A stretch of DNA of 64,000 bases from positions 1,488,001-1,552,000 of the forward strand of contig JAMXDE010000011.1 of assembly GCA_026770025.1 (NCBI GenBank). Reading direction: 5' to 3'. Within the stretch, counting starts at the first letter, position 1; every line of letters starts with the position of its first letter. Shown here in pieces: positions 48,869-59,231 of this stretch. Under the pieces are notes generated by a model. That model saw nothing but the letters and a program-made list of their open reading frames with translations. It ran no database searches and was not told the DNA's origin. Source of the DNA: Craspedostauros australis (Eukaryota > Bacillariophyta > Bacillariophyceae > Mastogloiales > Achnanthaceae). A program made the translations under genes and the position numbers.

Positions 48869-51424
48869 CTAGCGGATGACGGATCCCAGCGTGGATGGGA
48901 ACAGGAGGCCACCATCACTGTCGTTACCATCGGATCGCGGGCCTGGGAAGACCTGCCAGAATCGCAAGGTTTCGTCTCCAGCACCCGTCACGATCGTCGA
49001 TCCGTCGGGAGACATGGAAAGGTAGAGAACGCGGTATGTGTGCCCCGTCAATGTGGCGACCTTGCTCATGTTGGGGTATCTCCAAAGGACGATTTGATTG
49101 AGGGAGTACCCGTGGGTGGAGACGATCTCGTTGCAGTTCTTGGACCAGGCCAGGTTGCACACCTGGCTGCCCGTGTCAACGCAGTTGAGGCTGGTTCCGC
49201 TGAGCGTGTTCCAGAAGCGGATGCAGCGGTCGGCTGTGCCGCCTCCGGATGCCAGAAGACCGTGCTGGTGCGGACTCCAAGCGATGGCCTTGACGGCGGC
49301 CGTGTGCTCCCGGAAGTTGTGCAGGGTGTGGGTCGGGTTGCGGCTGTCGATGACGTGGAGCTGGTTGTCGTTGCCGCCGGATGCGAGGAAGGAGGGTTCG
49401 TCGAAGGACCACCGCAGTCCGCAGACCTCCTGCTTGTGCGCGTTGAGTCTGTGCGTGTAGGGTGCCTGCATGCGCACATCACGCAGGTAGATCATGCGAT
49501 CTCGGCTGCCGCTTGCGAGCGTGGGTCCGTTCCATGCGAGAGTTCCCACCCGGTTTGTGTGACCCGTGAGGGTGCGCTCCTTCTTGCAGTTGATGCAATC
49601 CCACATTTGCACTTCTCCGCGGTTGGTGCCCACGGCGAGGTGGTTGCCGCGGTTGGCCCATGAGACGGACGTGACGATGTCCTCGCTCTGAGACAGATCG
49701 CAGAGCTTGGTGACCTTGGAAGTGCAGGCGCTCCACAGGTAGACGCAGGATCCGAGGCCGACCGCAAGCACGTTCTGTGCCGACCAATCGACGAGGTTGA
49801 GGTAGAAGTCATCCTGCAACGCTGGTGCGTCGAGCACCTTGAAGGGTATTTTGGCGATGCGGCGCTTTCTCTTCTGCGGCACCGACATCAAACGCTGGCT
49901 GGTCTCGCTGCCGACTGGAGTGAGGTTGAAGGAGTTGAGGACGGAGTCGGGACCACGTCGAGAGGCGGAGAAGATGCCGCGCTGGTGCATCTGACGCGCG
50001 CTGTTGTATCTGAACTGGTTGACGCTGACGCCCAGCGGCTGTGACGATCCATTGAGACGCATGCGACCTCCTTCAGCAGAGGCCATCGACGATGGATACA
50101 TTGGGACATTTTCCCCCAACAGCTCTGATCGGAGAAGCACGTTGTGCATGGTCTGCTGGGGATACTGATTGTTCCCGCCGCCGCTGCTGCTGTTGCCGCT
50201 GCTGTTGCTGCTGGAGTCGTGGGTGTTGGTGGATGGATCGGCGCCATTGGTGTTGCCGCCGTTGGAGTTTCTTCCGGTTGTCTGATTGGATTGCTGGTTG
50301 GTAGCGTTAGTGCTGTTGCCGCCGTTGGCGTTGTTGCCATACGATGAGTCAGAATCATCTGCCAGATTCGACGACCGCGAACGGCGTTCGTATCGCGATC
50401 CCCACAGATCGACGTCCAACGATGACGTGACGCGCGATGGGATGAATCGATCCGAAAAGCTGCCATCAATCGTTGCCATTTGACTGGAGTAAAGTCCGAC
50501 GAGCGACGATGAAGATACTGAGGAGGGCGAGGTGATTCTTCCGCTGCGACGGCTGAATCCAAAGCGAGATCTGCGAGTGTACGCCGTGGGTGAGGATAAT
50601 CGAATGTGTGCCGACGAGTACACCAGCGGAGCGTGTTGCCTCGGAAACTTCCCGACGGGTTGGCTGGCTTGGTTGGCATCGAATATGAACTCCTTCCCAT
50701 GGCGATTGACGGTGGGAGGCGGGAGGATTTCTGCAGAATCCTGTCGATTCATCTGCGGGTGCATCCGTGTACCAACATTCATTTGCATGTCGTTGCCTGC
50801 GTTCATATTCATGTCAGCATCCATATCTGTGCGTGTGTTCATTGAGTCTGGCGTTTGTGTTCTCAGATTGTCAATCATGCCCATGTGCGCATGCTGATTG
50901 TGCGTCACTGACGGTGATGATGACGACGATGACGATGGTGGGATAGGTGCGACCGGAGGCCTTGCCAATCTGCGTGCGTACTGCGCATCTATGCGGCCTC
51001 TGGACGGTGATGGCAGAACGCATCTGGGGCTGATACGAAGGGTGTCCGGCTTGCCGCCAACGGTTCCACCAATAATGCGCTGCGGGAACTGGCGGTTCTT
51101 GTGCGACCTTGGCGTGGGGATGTCCACGGTGAGGCTGGTTCGTATTGTGGCTGTGGAGTCGGCCGCAGTGGAATCCACCGTCACCGGTGTGCCGGGCATC
51201 TGCTTGTCTCCAGTGGGGTTTTCATCGCTGTTGCCGTTGCTATTCTCATTGTTGCCATTGTTGGCGTTGTTACCGTTGGCGCCATTGTGACCGTCGGTTT
51301 TCGTGCTTCCGAAGTGTTTCTGTGGGTTGATTGCTGCAGCATCGAACGTGACGACTGGCGCAGGCGCTGTTGTCGTTGATGCTGATGATGACGATGCTGT
51401 TGCCATGGTTGTCTGTGCTGTCAT
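48869..51424 (-). CDS. CDH1/FZR-type activator of the anaphase-promoting complex
   Basis: Single exon of 851 residues from ATG 51424; the frame upstream offers only a GTG. The protein has the hallmarks of a Cdc20/Cdh1 APC/C co-activator. A C-box DRFIPSR lies at about residue 322. The segment NVLLRSELLGENV matches the conserved region of CDH1. A seven-bladed WD40 propeller begins at KIPFKVLDAPALQDDFYLNL. It includes VDWSAQNVLAVGLGSCVYLW, LTGHTNRVGTLAWN, ASGSRDRMIYLRDVR and HTYRVLYLSMSPDGSTIVTG. The chain ends in Ile-Arg (LGSVIR), the tail that docks on APC3. FIPSR and the overall layout favour CDH1/FZR over CDC20. The N-terminus of about 320 residues is far longer than usual and rich in Asn, Ser and Met-Asn repeats (NMNAGNDMQMNVGTRM). 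Confidence 0.95.
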   Translation of the reverse strand: MTAQTTMATASSSSASTTTAPAPVVTFDAAAINPQKHFGSTKTDGHNGANGNNANNGNNENSNGNSDENPTGDKQMPGTPVTVDSTAADSTATIRTSLTVDIPTPRSHKNRQFPQRIIGGTVGGKPDTLRISPRCVLPSPSRGRIDAQYARRLARPPVAPIPPSSSSSSSPSVTHNQHAHMGMIDNLRTQTPDSMNTRTDMDADMNMNAGNDMQMNVGTRMHPQMNRQDSAEILPPPTVNRHGKEFIFDANQASQPVGKFPRQHAPLVYSSAHIRLSSPTAYTRRSRFGFSRRSGRITSPSSVSSSSLVGLYSSQMATIDGSFSDRFIPSRVTSSLDVDLWGSRYERRSRSSNLADDSDSSYGNNANGGNSTNATNQQSNQTTGRNSNGGNTNGADPSTNTHDSSSNSSGNSSSGGGNNQYPQQTMHNVLLRSELLGENVPMYPSSMASAEGGRMRLNGSSQPLGVSVNQFRYNSARQMHQRGIFSASRRGPDSVLNSFNLTPVGSETSQRLMSVPQKRKRRIAKIPFKVLDAPALQDDFYLNLVDWSAQNVLAVGLGSCVYLWSACTSKVTKLCDLSQSEDIVTSVSWANRGNHLAVGTNRGEVQMWDCINCKKERTLTGHTNRVGTLAWNGPTLASGSRDRMIYLRDVRMQAPYTHRLNAHKQEVCGLRWSFDEPSFLASGGNDNQLHVIDSRNPTHTLHNFREHTAAVKAIAWSPHQHGLLASGGGTADRCIRFWNTLSGTSLNCVDTGSQVCNLAWSKNCNEIVSTHGYSLNQIVLWRYPNMSKVATLTGHTYRVLYLSMSPDGSTIVTGAGDETLRFWQVFPGPRSDGNDSDGGLLFPSTLGSVIR

Positions 51425-53516
51425 GATGTGCGATGTGCGATGGACGATGTGGTGGAGTGCTGTGCTTTCTGTTTGGGACGATGGTTGGGACGATGGATGG
51501 ATTATGACGCTGAAGTCCACAAGTGTGAAGTGGATGCTATCGCAGCGTTAGTGGAAGCGTCCGAACGGATGATGCGTTTGCGTGAATTATTGTGAACCGC
51601 TGGTAGGATGCAAGCGAACGAAGTTGATGGACGGAGCAGCGATATGAATTGGAGTGGGCGGGGCGATGCGGAATGCTTCGGTGGAGTGCTCGTATGGAGT
51701 AGAGAATGAGTGGGGCTGCGATTGTGTTTGCGTCTGTGCTTGTATATTACTTGTGGTTGTGATTGTGATTGTGGCAGTGATTGTGGTTGTCAGCGAAGCT
51801 CTGATCGAAATCGATTGATCGTTCAATCGAAATGCATCAACGCTTCTCTCTTTGTGCGGTTTGGGACACGATGATGCGTTTTACAACAACAACGACGACA
51901 CCTACTCCACTCAATGAGCTGATGATGGCGATGGCACAAATTTGGACTCGTTGGGGAATGGACCGCACCGACGTCGCTCGTGCTCCTGACTCTCTCTTGT
52001 GTGTATTGGTGTTGGTTTTGGTATTGGTATGTTGCAAGCACAGAGAGTGGTATCCCGATCGCTGTCCTGAAACCTCCTCTCTCTCTCTTTCTGTTTGTGT
52101 TTGTTTTTCCCTTGTTTGTCGGCAAGTCTCGTTTCCGCCTACCGCTCTCTCTGTCTCTCCCTCACCGTGTCTCTTTCCGCTGTTTCTGCCTCTCTTTGTG
52201 TGTGTGTGTGTGTGTGTGGTACTCTGGTTTGTGCTCTCTGCAGATGTTCGTGCGCCAAAAATTAACACGGCAATAGACACACACAGTACCCGGACTGGAT
52301 GGAGCTGGAGGGAGGTACTTGGACCAGAGTAAAAGTCCTCTGTGTGTGATTCGTGTTCTCCGTTTTCGTCTCGGAATCCACACCAAAAAGCCAAACAACT
52401 CGTGCCGACGCCGCAGCGTTGCAAGGTCACCTTCGCCAACGCCGGCCAAGCTTTTCTCACTCCGACGATTCTTCCAGAAAATCACGCTCGTTCAGACATT
52501 TCGCGCCCAACAAAGCCAAGTTTCTCGCCCACACCCTATGTAATCATGAACACCCCGCGCAAGTGGCGATACATGGGCGAGCCTGACGCATGTGACTTAA
52601 CATATGTCTACGTTAGAAAGCGCCGGACGGTCCTGTTGGCAGAGCGTGCGTGACAAACCACCGCGCACCTCGCACACCCAACACATCCCAACAATCCCTC
52701 TCCACAAACCAACGCTACCAACAACAACACCGACAACAACGCCGACATCAACGCCGACAGCAAGCAGCAACATCAACATCAACATCAACCCATCGCCGAC
52801 TCCATTTCACGAGAAGCGAAAAGGCATCAACGCAGCACTCAGAGTATTTCCATGCTATACTCCCTCTCGTTGCTTGTGCTCCACTCCACTCTCCGCATCC
52901 ACTTTTCCCTCGCACGTGAACGTAACCATAGATCGTACAGTATTAGTACACTCATCCGGGACATCGTGTCTGTCTTGTGGAGTCTCAAGTGCGAAAGGCA
53001 CTTCCAATCCTGTCACTGATTTGGACACACCAAACAAGACCACAAGCCACGCCTGCTGTCCATTCACGTCATAGTCCTCTCGGCTCGTGGACTATCCGAT
53101 ACCATTGTGGTATCCCTTGTTTTCATTGTAGATACCTCATACATGGTTCTATGATTTTATGATACCTTTTGGTCATTGATTGGGCAGTGACTTTTCTTCC
53201 TCGTCGTCGTGGTCGTACTGGGCTGACATCGCGCACCCTGATCGCGTCGCCTCCGCTTGTGCACAAGGGACCAAGACAGCGATGCGCGCGGAAAAAATCA
53301 CGATGGAACAGCGCTGCCCGTTTTTGCATCATTGTGACTGACGCCAACGGTCACATGCCACGAACTCGCATCACGGAGAGCATCATACTCTCCACACTGT
53401 GCACACCCACACCATCACTCACCTTCGCAGACACAATCCACGCCGTGAAGTCGACGTTGTGGAGCCCCATTGATTGCTCTGCTCTGCTTAACTCCACTTG
53501 AGTCTGAAGCAGCAAC
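51425..53516. other. Long divergent gene-poor region with microsatellites
   Basis: 2.1 kb between CDH1 and the O-acetyltransferase. Contains CT-rich runs near 52077-52095, a GT microsatellite at 52196-52219 and CAACA/GCCGACA-type repeats near 52730-52790. Short frames here lack family resemblance; part may be 5' UTR or a non-coding first exon. Confidence 0.5.
52196..52219 (+). repeat. GT dinucleotide microsatellite
   Basis: About eleven GT units in the CDH1/O-acetyltransferase spacer. Confidence 0.85.
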
Positions 53517-56500
53517 ATGAGCGGGACTGCGGATGGCGGTGCGCCGCTGTCGACCATGGCGTCGGCATTGCTGTTCGGGACGATCACGTTCGCCACTGCC
53601 GCCCTGGCCACCAGATCCTACCTCGTCGGTGACAGCCGGCCTTTCAAGGCGGCGAGCAACCCCAGATCCTCGGCGCTCGATGTCAAGTCCATGACTTCGG
53701 TCTACACCCTGCTGCACCACTCCTCAGTCTTCGGCTTCATCCTCTTCTACGCCTACATCTGCGAGCATCACCCGCCCTTCCTGCACATGAACAAGAACTA
53801 CGATGCGGACCAGTTCTTCTTCCTCACCGCGCTCCTCTTCGTCGTCTCCTACTTCACCATGAAGACGCATCTCAAGCCAAAGCCGCAGGCAAAGCCTGAT
53901 CAGGCGGCCAAGCCACCGGTCAAGCCAAAGCAGAGCTCGGACAGCCTGGACCAGAAATCGCAGGCCTTGCAGATCAATGGTCACGGCAACGAAGGCTCCA
54001 ATGGAAGTTCGAATGGCACCGCCATCATGAATGGCCATAGCGATGGCAACACCAGCGGCGGTAACAGCAGCAGCAGTCTGGAAAAGTCCGCGGCCGGCAA
54101 GGTGGCGGAACCCATCGATGCCATCGAGGTGCTCAACAGAGACCAGACGGAGGAGTGGAAGGGATGGATGCAGTTCATGTTCCTGCTCTACCATTACTAC
54201 CACGCGGAGGAGGTCTACAACTCCATCCGCATCATGATCACGTGCTACGTCTGGATGACGGGATTCGGAAACTTCTCCTTCTTCTACCTCAAGGCGGACT
54301 ACGGCATCGTCCGTGTCCTGCAGATGCTGTGGCGATTGAACTTCCTGGTCCTCTTCCTCTGCCTCACGCAGGGAACCACCTACATCCTCTACTACATCTG
54401 CCTCCTGCACACCTACTTCTTCTTCATGGTCTACGTCACAATGCGCATCGAGAAGGACGTCAACTACACCAAGTGGGGCATCCGCCTCAAGATGGCCATC
54501 CTGGGATTGATCATCTTCTGCGTGTGGGATCTCAACAGCGGCCTTTTCCAGCTCATCCACTTCCCCTTCCTTGGCACCACCCCCATGCTCGGTGCCTCGG
54601 GCGGTGCCATGTGGGAGTGGTACTTCCGATCCACGCTCGATCACTGGTCCACTTTCCTCGGAATGATCTTCGCTCTCAACTTCCCAATCACCAGCCTCTT
54701 CTACCGCAAGCTCGAGGCCCAACCGAGATGGATCGAGATCCTCGCCAAGGGTGCCATGGGCATCGCCTTCCTCATCGTCTTTGGATGGTGGGCCTCGGGG
54801 CCCTTCCTCGAGGCGAAATTATCCTACAACCAGACCAACGCCTACTACGGCTTCATCCCTCTGATCGTCTACATCTACTTCCGCAACCTCACGCCATGGC
54901 TGCGAGGTCACACGTTCGACCTCTTGCATCAGATCGGAAAGACGACGTTGGAAACCTACCTCATGCAGCACCACATCTGGCTCACCTCCAACGCAAAGAG
55001 CCTCCTCACGCTCATCCCGGGATGGCCCAAGATGAACTTCCTGCTCGTCTCCCTCCTCTACGTCGCCATGAGCCGTCATCTCTACAAGCTCACGCTCTTC
55101 CTGCGCGGCATGATGCTGCCCAACAACAAAGCCGCATGCTTCCGCAACCTCGCGGGAATGTCGGCGGTCGTTGCCGCGGCTTACGCGGTCGTCTTCGTCC
55201 TGCAGAACATTGAGATGCTGTCGCTCAAGGCCGTCGGTGCGCTCTCCGTCATCATGGGCATCGCGGTCTACCGCTTGGTGCTGAGCTGCACCGTGGATGC
55301 CGGGGAGCATGCACCGATCGGCGCATCCGCTGAGAGCGGCATGGTGACAAAGGGATTCAGCGGCGTCACCCCCATGTGGATGGGAGCGGGGGTGGTGCTC
55401 ATCATCGGCGTGTTCTGGAATCACATGATCATCAACGGGGCAGGCAAATTGCAGAAGCTTCCATCCACCTGCGATGCCTTCGTCAACAATGGATCATGGG
55501 TGTCGATCAATGGCTGCGACGAAGGTCTGAGACATGCCGCCACGCGCAGCAACAGCATTTACCCGGAATCTTTGTGCACCAATGCCGACCTTGCGCAGCT
55601 CTGGGCGTGGGATGATGTGCCATCCAACAGCATGTGCCGCTTCACGCACCGCGCCAATAAGCTCATCAAGGGTGGCGTCCAGGGCAGGAATCTCGCGTTT
55701 GTCGGTGATTCCATGACGCGCCTCCTGTACCATTCCTTCAGCCGGCAGATGGGCATTGCCAATGCCGGAATGTACAACGCCACGGTCGACAAGCACGTGG
55801 ATATCGAACGTGACATCGGCGATGTCACTCTCCATTTCCGATGGGCTGCGTACGTTGCAGACCAAGTCGACGTCCTCAACAAGATCACGCAATCCACACC
55901 GCAACAGGACCGTCCCGATCTGCTGGTCATGGGTGGCGGTGCGTGGGACCGGCTGTGGACGTACAACACGCAGGCGGAAAAGGAGAAATTGGAGACAAAG
56001 CTGGACGTGCTCGCATCCGAAATGAAACGAATCCGCGGCATGGGAATCCCCGTCGTCTGGATGATACCCACAGTTGTCAATTCTGTCGCCTTGGCCACAC
56101 CTGAAAAACGCGGCAACATCACCGAAGTGGAGATGGTGAAGCTTCGGGAGCTGTACCACAAGGTTGGCGTGGAATCCGCGGCGAGCTTCGTGCTGGATGG
56201 CAGAGTGTTCACACAGTCTCGTGTGAATGAAAGCTACGACGGAGTGCACTATCCCCTGCAGGTGTATTCCGCCGGTGCGCAGATCCTGGCCAACGCGCTG
56301 GATTGGCTCGTGGAGCCCGTCCCGAGCAAGTTGAAGCCACCGAAGGAACCCGGCGAGATGGCGCATCCCACATTGGGCATCATGATCCTTTGCCTCGCGT
56401 TGGTGGGTCTGGTCGGCTTTGATGGATTCATGGGATTCTCGTACGTCGCAGCCATCTTCGTTCCCAGCGTCACGCCCAAGTCCTTGTACTTCGAGGCGTT

Positions 56501-56645
56501 CTCATCGCTGCACAAGCGGATGAAGCTGCCCGAAATCAAGGGCGCGCCGCATGCCGTCCAACGGCCCAGCAACGAGGATACCACCGCCGACGAGGAGACG
56601 GCCCAAGAAGAAGAGGTAGTGTCGCTCATGAGCAAGGAAAGCTAA
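53517..56645 (+). CDS. Polysaccharide O-acetyltransferase: Cas1/RWA membrane domain followed by a PC-esterase domain
   Basis: Single exon of 1042 residues. Residues about 60-590 form the multi-pass Cas1/RWA acyltransferase domain, with family blocks LLYHYYHAEEVYNSIRIMIT, CYVWMTGFGNFSFFYLKADY, MLWRLNFLVLFLCL, MWEWYFRSTLDHWSTFLGMI and TTLETYLMQHHIWLTSNAKS. Residues about 650-935 form a lumenal PC-esterase (TBL/CASD1-like) domain. It has Cys pairs, a GDS nucleophile motif at 730-732 (LAFVGDSMTRLLYHSF) and a DGVHYP Asp-His motif at 908-911, giving a complete Ser-His-Asp triad. Two more hydrophobic helices follow at about 955-985, then an acidic tail. In animal CASD1 and fungal Cas1 the esterase precedes the membrane domain, and in plants RWA and TBL are separate proteins; here the order is reversed. 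Likely role: Golgi O-acetylation of glycans. A low-complexity loop sits at 120-200. Confidence 0.93.
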   Translation: MSGTADGGAPLSTMASALLFGTITFATAALATRSYLVGDSRPFKAASNPRSSALDVKSMTSVYTLLHHSSVFGFILFYAYICEHHPPFLHMNKNYDADQFFFLTALLFVVSYFTMKTHLKPKPQAKPDQAAKPPVKPKQSSDSLDQKSQALQINGHGNEGSNGSSNGTAIMNGHSDGNTSGGNSSSSLEKSAAGKVAEPIDAIEVLNRDQTEEWKGWMQFMFLLYHYYHAEEVYNSIRIMITCYVWMTGFGNFSFFYLKADYGIVRVLQMLWRLNFLVLFLCLTQGTTYILYYICLLHTYFFFMVYVTMRIEKDVNYTKWGIRLKMAILGLIIFCVWDLNSGLFQLIHFPFLGTTPMLGASGGAMWEWYFRSTLDHWSTFLGMIFALNFPITSLFYRKLEAQPRWIEILAKGAMGIAFLIVFGWWASGPFLEAKLSYNQTNAYYGFIPLIVYIYFRNLTPWLRGHTFDLLHQIGKTTLETYLMQHHIWLTSNAKSLLTLIPGWPKMNFLLVSLLYVAMSRHLYKLTLFLRGMMLPNNKAACFRNLAGMSAVVAAAYAVVFVLQNIEMLSLKAVGALSVIMGIAVYRLVLSCTVDAGEHAPIGASAESGMVTKGFSGVTPMWMGAGVVLIIGVFWNHMIINGAGKLQKLPSTCDAFVNNGSWVSINGCDEGLRHAATRSNSIYPESLCTNADLAQLWAWDDVPSNSMCRFTHRANKLIKGGVQGRNLAFVGDSMTRLLYHSFSRQMGIANAGMYNATVDKHVDIERDIGDVTLHFRWAAYVADQVDVLNKITQSTPQQDRPDLLVMGGGAWDRLWTYNTQAEKEKLETKLDVLASEMKRIRGMGIPVVWMIPTVVNSVALATPEKRGNITEVEMVKLRELYHKVGVESAASFVLDGRVFTQSRVNESYDGVHYPLQVYSAGAQILANALDWLVEPVPSKLKPPKEPGEMAHPTLGIMILCLALVGLVGFDGFMGFSYVAAIFVPSVTPKSLYFEAFSSLHKRMKLPEIKGAPHAVQRPSNEDTTADEETAQEEEVVSLMSKES

Positions 56646-57052
56646 GATACTCGATGGCAAATACGTAAGAAGCATGCCGCCCTGATCCATCCACTACATG
56701 AAGTAGAGAAGCAGTTTCATTTGTTTGAGCATGATACCATCCACAAGTTCAATGGGACGCACCCACTCACGCAATTGGTGCAGACAACTATTGCACATTA
56801 TTCTGTGAAAATTACAGGTGGAGTATCGAAATTGGAGTCAAGAGAGTGTACGAATGTGCTTGAATTAGCGTCGTAAACTCCTCAAAGATGAGGTTGGTAT
56901 TCTCTGCTGCGTTTTTGTGTCTGCGGTTGTATTGGATTGTAGCTCGTATGTACAAAGCGAGAAAGGAGTCCGTTCAGTTCCACCTGATCTATCCATAGCA
57001 GGATATCCACGTATCCATTGTAGCATGACTGTGATAGTCTATCCACAGCACC
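56646..57052. other. Convergent 3' region
   Basis: 407 bp between the O-acetyltransferase and the next minus-strand gene. No gene or motif recognised. Confidence 0.5.
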
Positions 57053-58544
57053 TCAAAGCGATGGATCGACGAACTTGGCCATCTCGTTGTATCCCACCGA
57101 GCTGTAAATCTTGGCCAGATCGGATCGGATTTCCTTCCATTCACCACCCTTCAGCGCCGTCGTGTCGATCAAGTAATTCGCTTCATCGATCGCCATCGAT
57201 TCCGGTGTCTTGCCCTGGCTGGCATGCGGATCGTCCTTCTCGTGATCCACGTAGCTTTGGTACATGCTCTGCAATTTGCTTCGAACATCGTCATCGGAAT
57301 CGGCATCCTCCGCGAGCTGGCCCAGCACGGCGACTTCTCGGAAATCATCCATCTCCATGCCGATGCTCGGCAACGGCAAACGCAGACACATGCGAGCCGC
57401 ATCACGTGCCTCCTCCTCGCGGTTGGGGAAGGAGCGTAGCAATCGCGCGTAAAATCGGAAGGTGGAGCCAAATCCTGTCATCTTGCCGTTCGCGGCCTCT
57501 GCCGATATCAAGGAGCTGGACTCGTCGCCGCCCTTGGCATGGCCAAGTGCCAAGGATTCGTAAATGTCACTGAATGGACCGACCTTGAGCAGCACATATT
57601 TGTCGACGCCGTATCTGACCGTGGAGTATGTTTAATTGTAAGCACGGCATCAAATGTGCAGGTACCATGGGTGAGTGTTCACTATGTGTGAGTACGAGCA
57701 TTGGCGTGCAAGTGGCATGTTGAATGGGAGTAAAAGAGATAACTCTGCGAGTCATGAGACGACTCTCAAAACAGTGGATTGGAATGTGATGCTCAAATAC
57801 TCTCATGCACCCATGCATCCATGCATCCATTGATTGATTGATGCAGCCAACTATCCATGAGGCATATGCACGCACACGCATGCGATGACTGGTACGCACA
57901 TGCATCATCGATAAGGAGCCAACTCACCCGAGCTTCTCCACGGAACCCCTTTGGTACGGAATATCCAACGCCGCATCGTTCAATTGTTCCTGACCCAACC
58001 CTTCGTTGTAGGAAGCGATGATTTCATCGCCCGTCCCCGCAAAGTCGCACTCGCAAACAATCCGTCTCATCAGGTGTTCGCTGTTGAGCGCGAGCACCTT
58101 CATTCCCATGCCTCCCAGCTTGGTCTCCACGATTGGCCAGGGTGCCTTGTTGGAGGATGCGTACATGGTGCTGCTGGCACCTTCCTCCGCAAAGGCCCGT
58201 CGCAAGGCGCAGATGTAGTTGCCTGTCGATTTAGATCGCGCGATGGGATGGAGATGGGGATGCAAATTCAGGAGCTCCGCATCGTCGATCGAGGCGATTG
58301 ACTCCAGATCGTTGGCCTCCTTGCATCCAGCGCTGCCAGGTGCACCGTGTTTGGAGAGGAGGAATTGGAGGGTTTCCACACGTGAAACTCCGCTGTCGAT
58401 AGGACGCATCGTGGAGAAGCATCGCGTCATGGCGCTGCGGGATGCAGCATTGCTGCCGGTGATGCCGACGACGTTGGAGGTGGAAAAGGCTGCCACATGG
58501 CGGATCCCAACCTGCAAGGCGACAGCGAATGAGAGCATTTTCAT
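57053..58544 (-). CDS. Plastid-targeted protein of unknown function
   Basis: Two exons, 58544-57928 and 57614-57053 (phase 2), encoding 392 residues. The leader MKMLSFAVALQVGIRHVAAF ends in Ala-Ala-Phe-Ser, a good fit to the diatom ASAFAP site, and is followed by a Ser/Arg-rich transit-like region. The mature part has two soluble regions. The first ends MGMKVLALNSEHLMRRIVCE. The second spans the splice join (KLGYGVDKYVLLKVGPFSDI, then YESLALGHAKGGDESSSLIS) and continues with ARMCLRLPLPSIGMEMDDFR and YLIDTTALKGGEWKEIRSDL. The helical, TPR-like second part has a weak, unchecked resemblance in my memory to an uncharacterised plastid family of plants and algae. No catalytic motif is visible. It is divergent from the GtrA-like gene. 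Confidence 0.8.
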
Positions 58545-59231
58545 TGTGACTCTGCGAGTGTTTGTGATTGTCAATGAATGAGTGAGTGAAGTCGTGAGCG
58601 TCCTGAGCTGAATTGCGAACACTATTCGTGGAGTTGTTTGTTGTCGATGAACGATGGCGTGGATGGCAATGCGTTCGATAGATGATGTCAAGCAGAGAAC
58701 TTGAACAGCGACAACGAGGTGAGAGGACTCTGGACTTCGCACATTGAACTTCCTCTGGACAGCACCGTTCGCATGCCAACCAACGCTTGTGTCTGCGTCG
58801 ATCGTTGGTGGGCGTCTGAGCAATCTCCAAAAAGTGACGTCGGAAGAGCCATCAGAGTCTGGCGTGCGCCCGCCGTCTGTTTTGCCTTCGCTCCACGACT
58901 CATACGAATGACACGATTTCCGAAATTCAAAACACGAAGGGAATTGTTCGACGATGATCTCGGACAACACCAACAAGAAGCGAAACGGAGCAAAGCGATA
59001 CGACAACGTTGCGACTTGATTCCTTCTTCGCCTCGTTCTCTGCCTCCAATGTTCTCCCCATTCCCGCTCTCCTCTCTCTCTCTCTCCCTCCTTTTCCTTG
59101 GAGGCGACAACTGCAATCGCATCGCCTGCGCTGCCACTGCACACAATCAACGATAATCAGCGAGGATTGACGACAAGAAACAACAGACACGATAACACGA
59201 TACGAACAACGGCAGAAGAAGAAATAGCAAG
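58545..59231. other. Divergent promoter region
   Basis: 687 bp between the plastid protein and the GtrA-like gene. Pyrimidine-rich stretch near 59060-59100 (CTCTCTCTCTC). No gene seen. Confidence 0.5.

Noticed and set aside
52604-53074. Possible 156-residue gene before the O-acetyltransferase
   Set aside because: Translation is Thr/Pro repeats from microsatellite-like DNA with no conserved segment; more likely leader or spacer.
53724-54722. Minus-strand frame of 332 codons inside the O-acetyltransferase gene
   Set aside because: Fully antisense to conserved RWA blocks; acidic and repetitive without domains.
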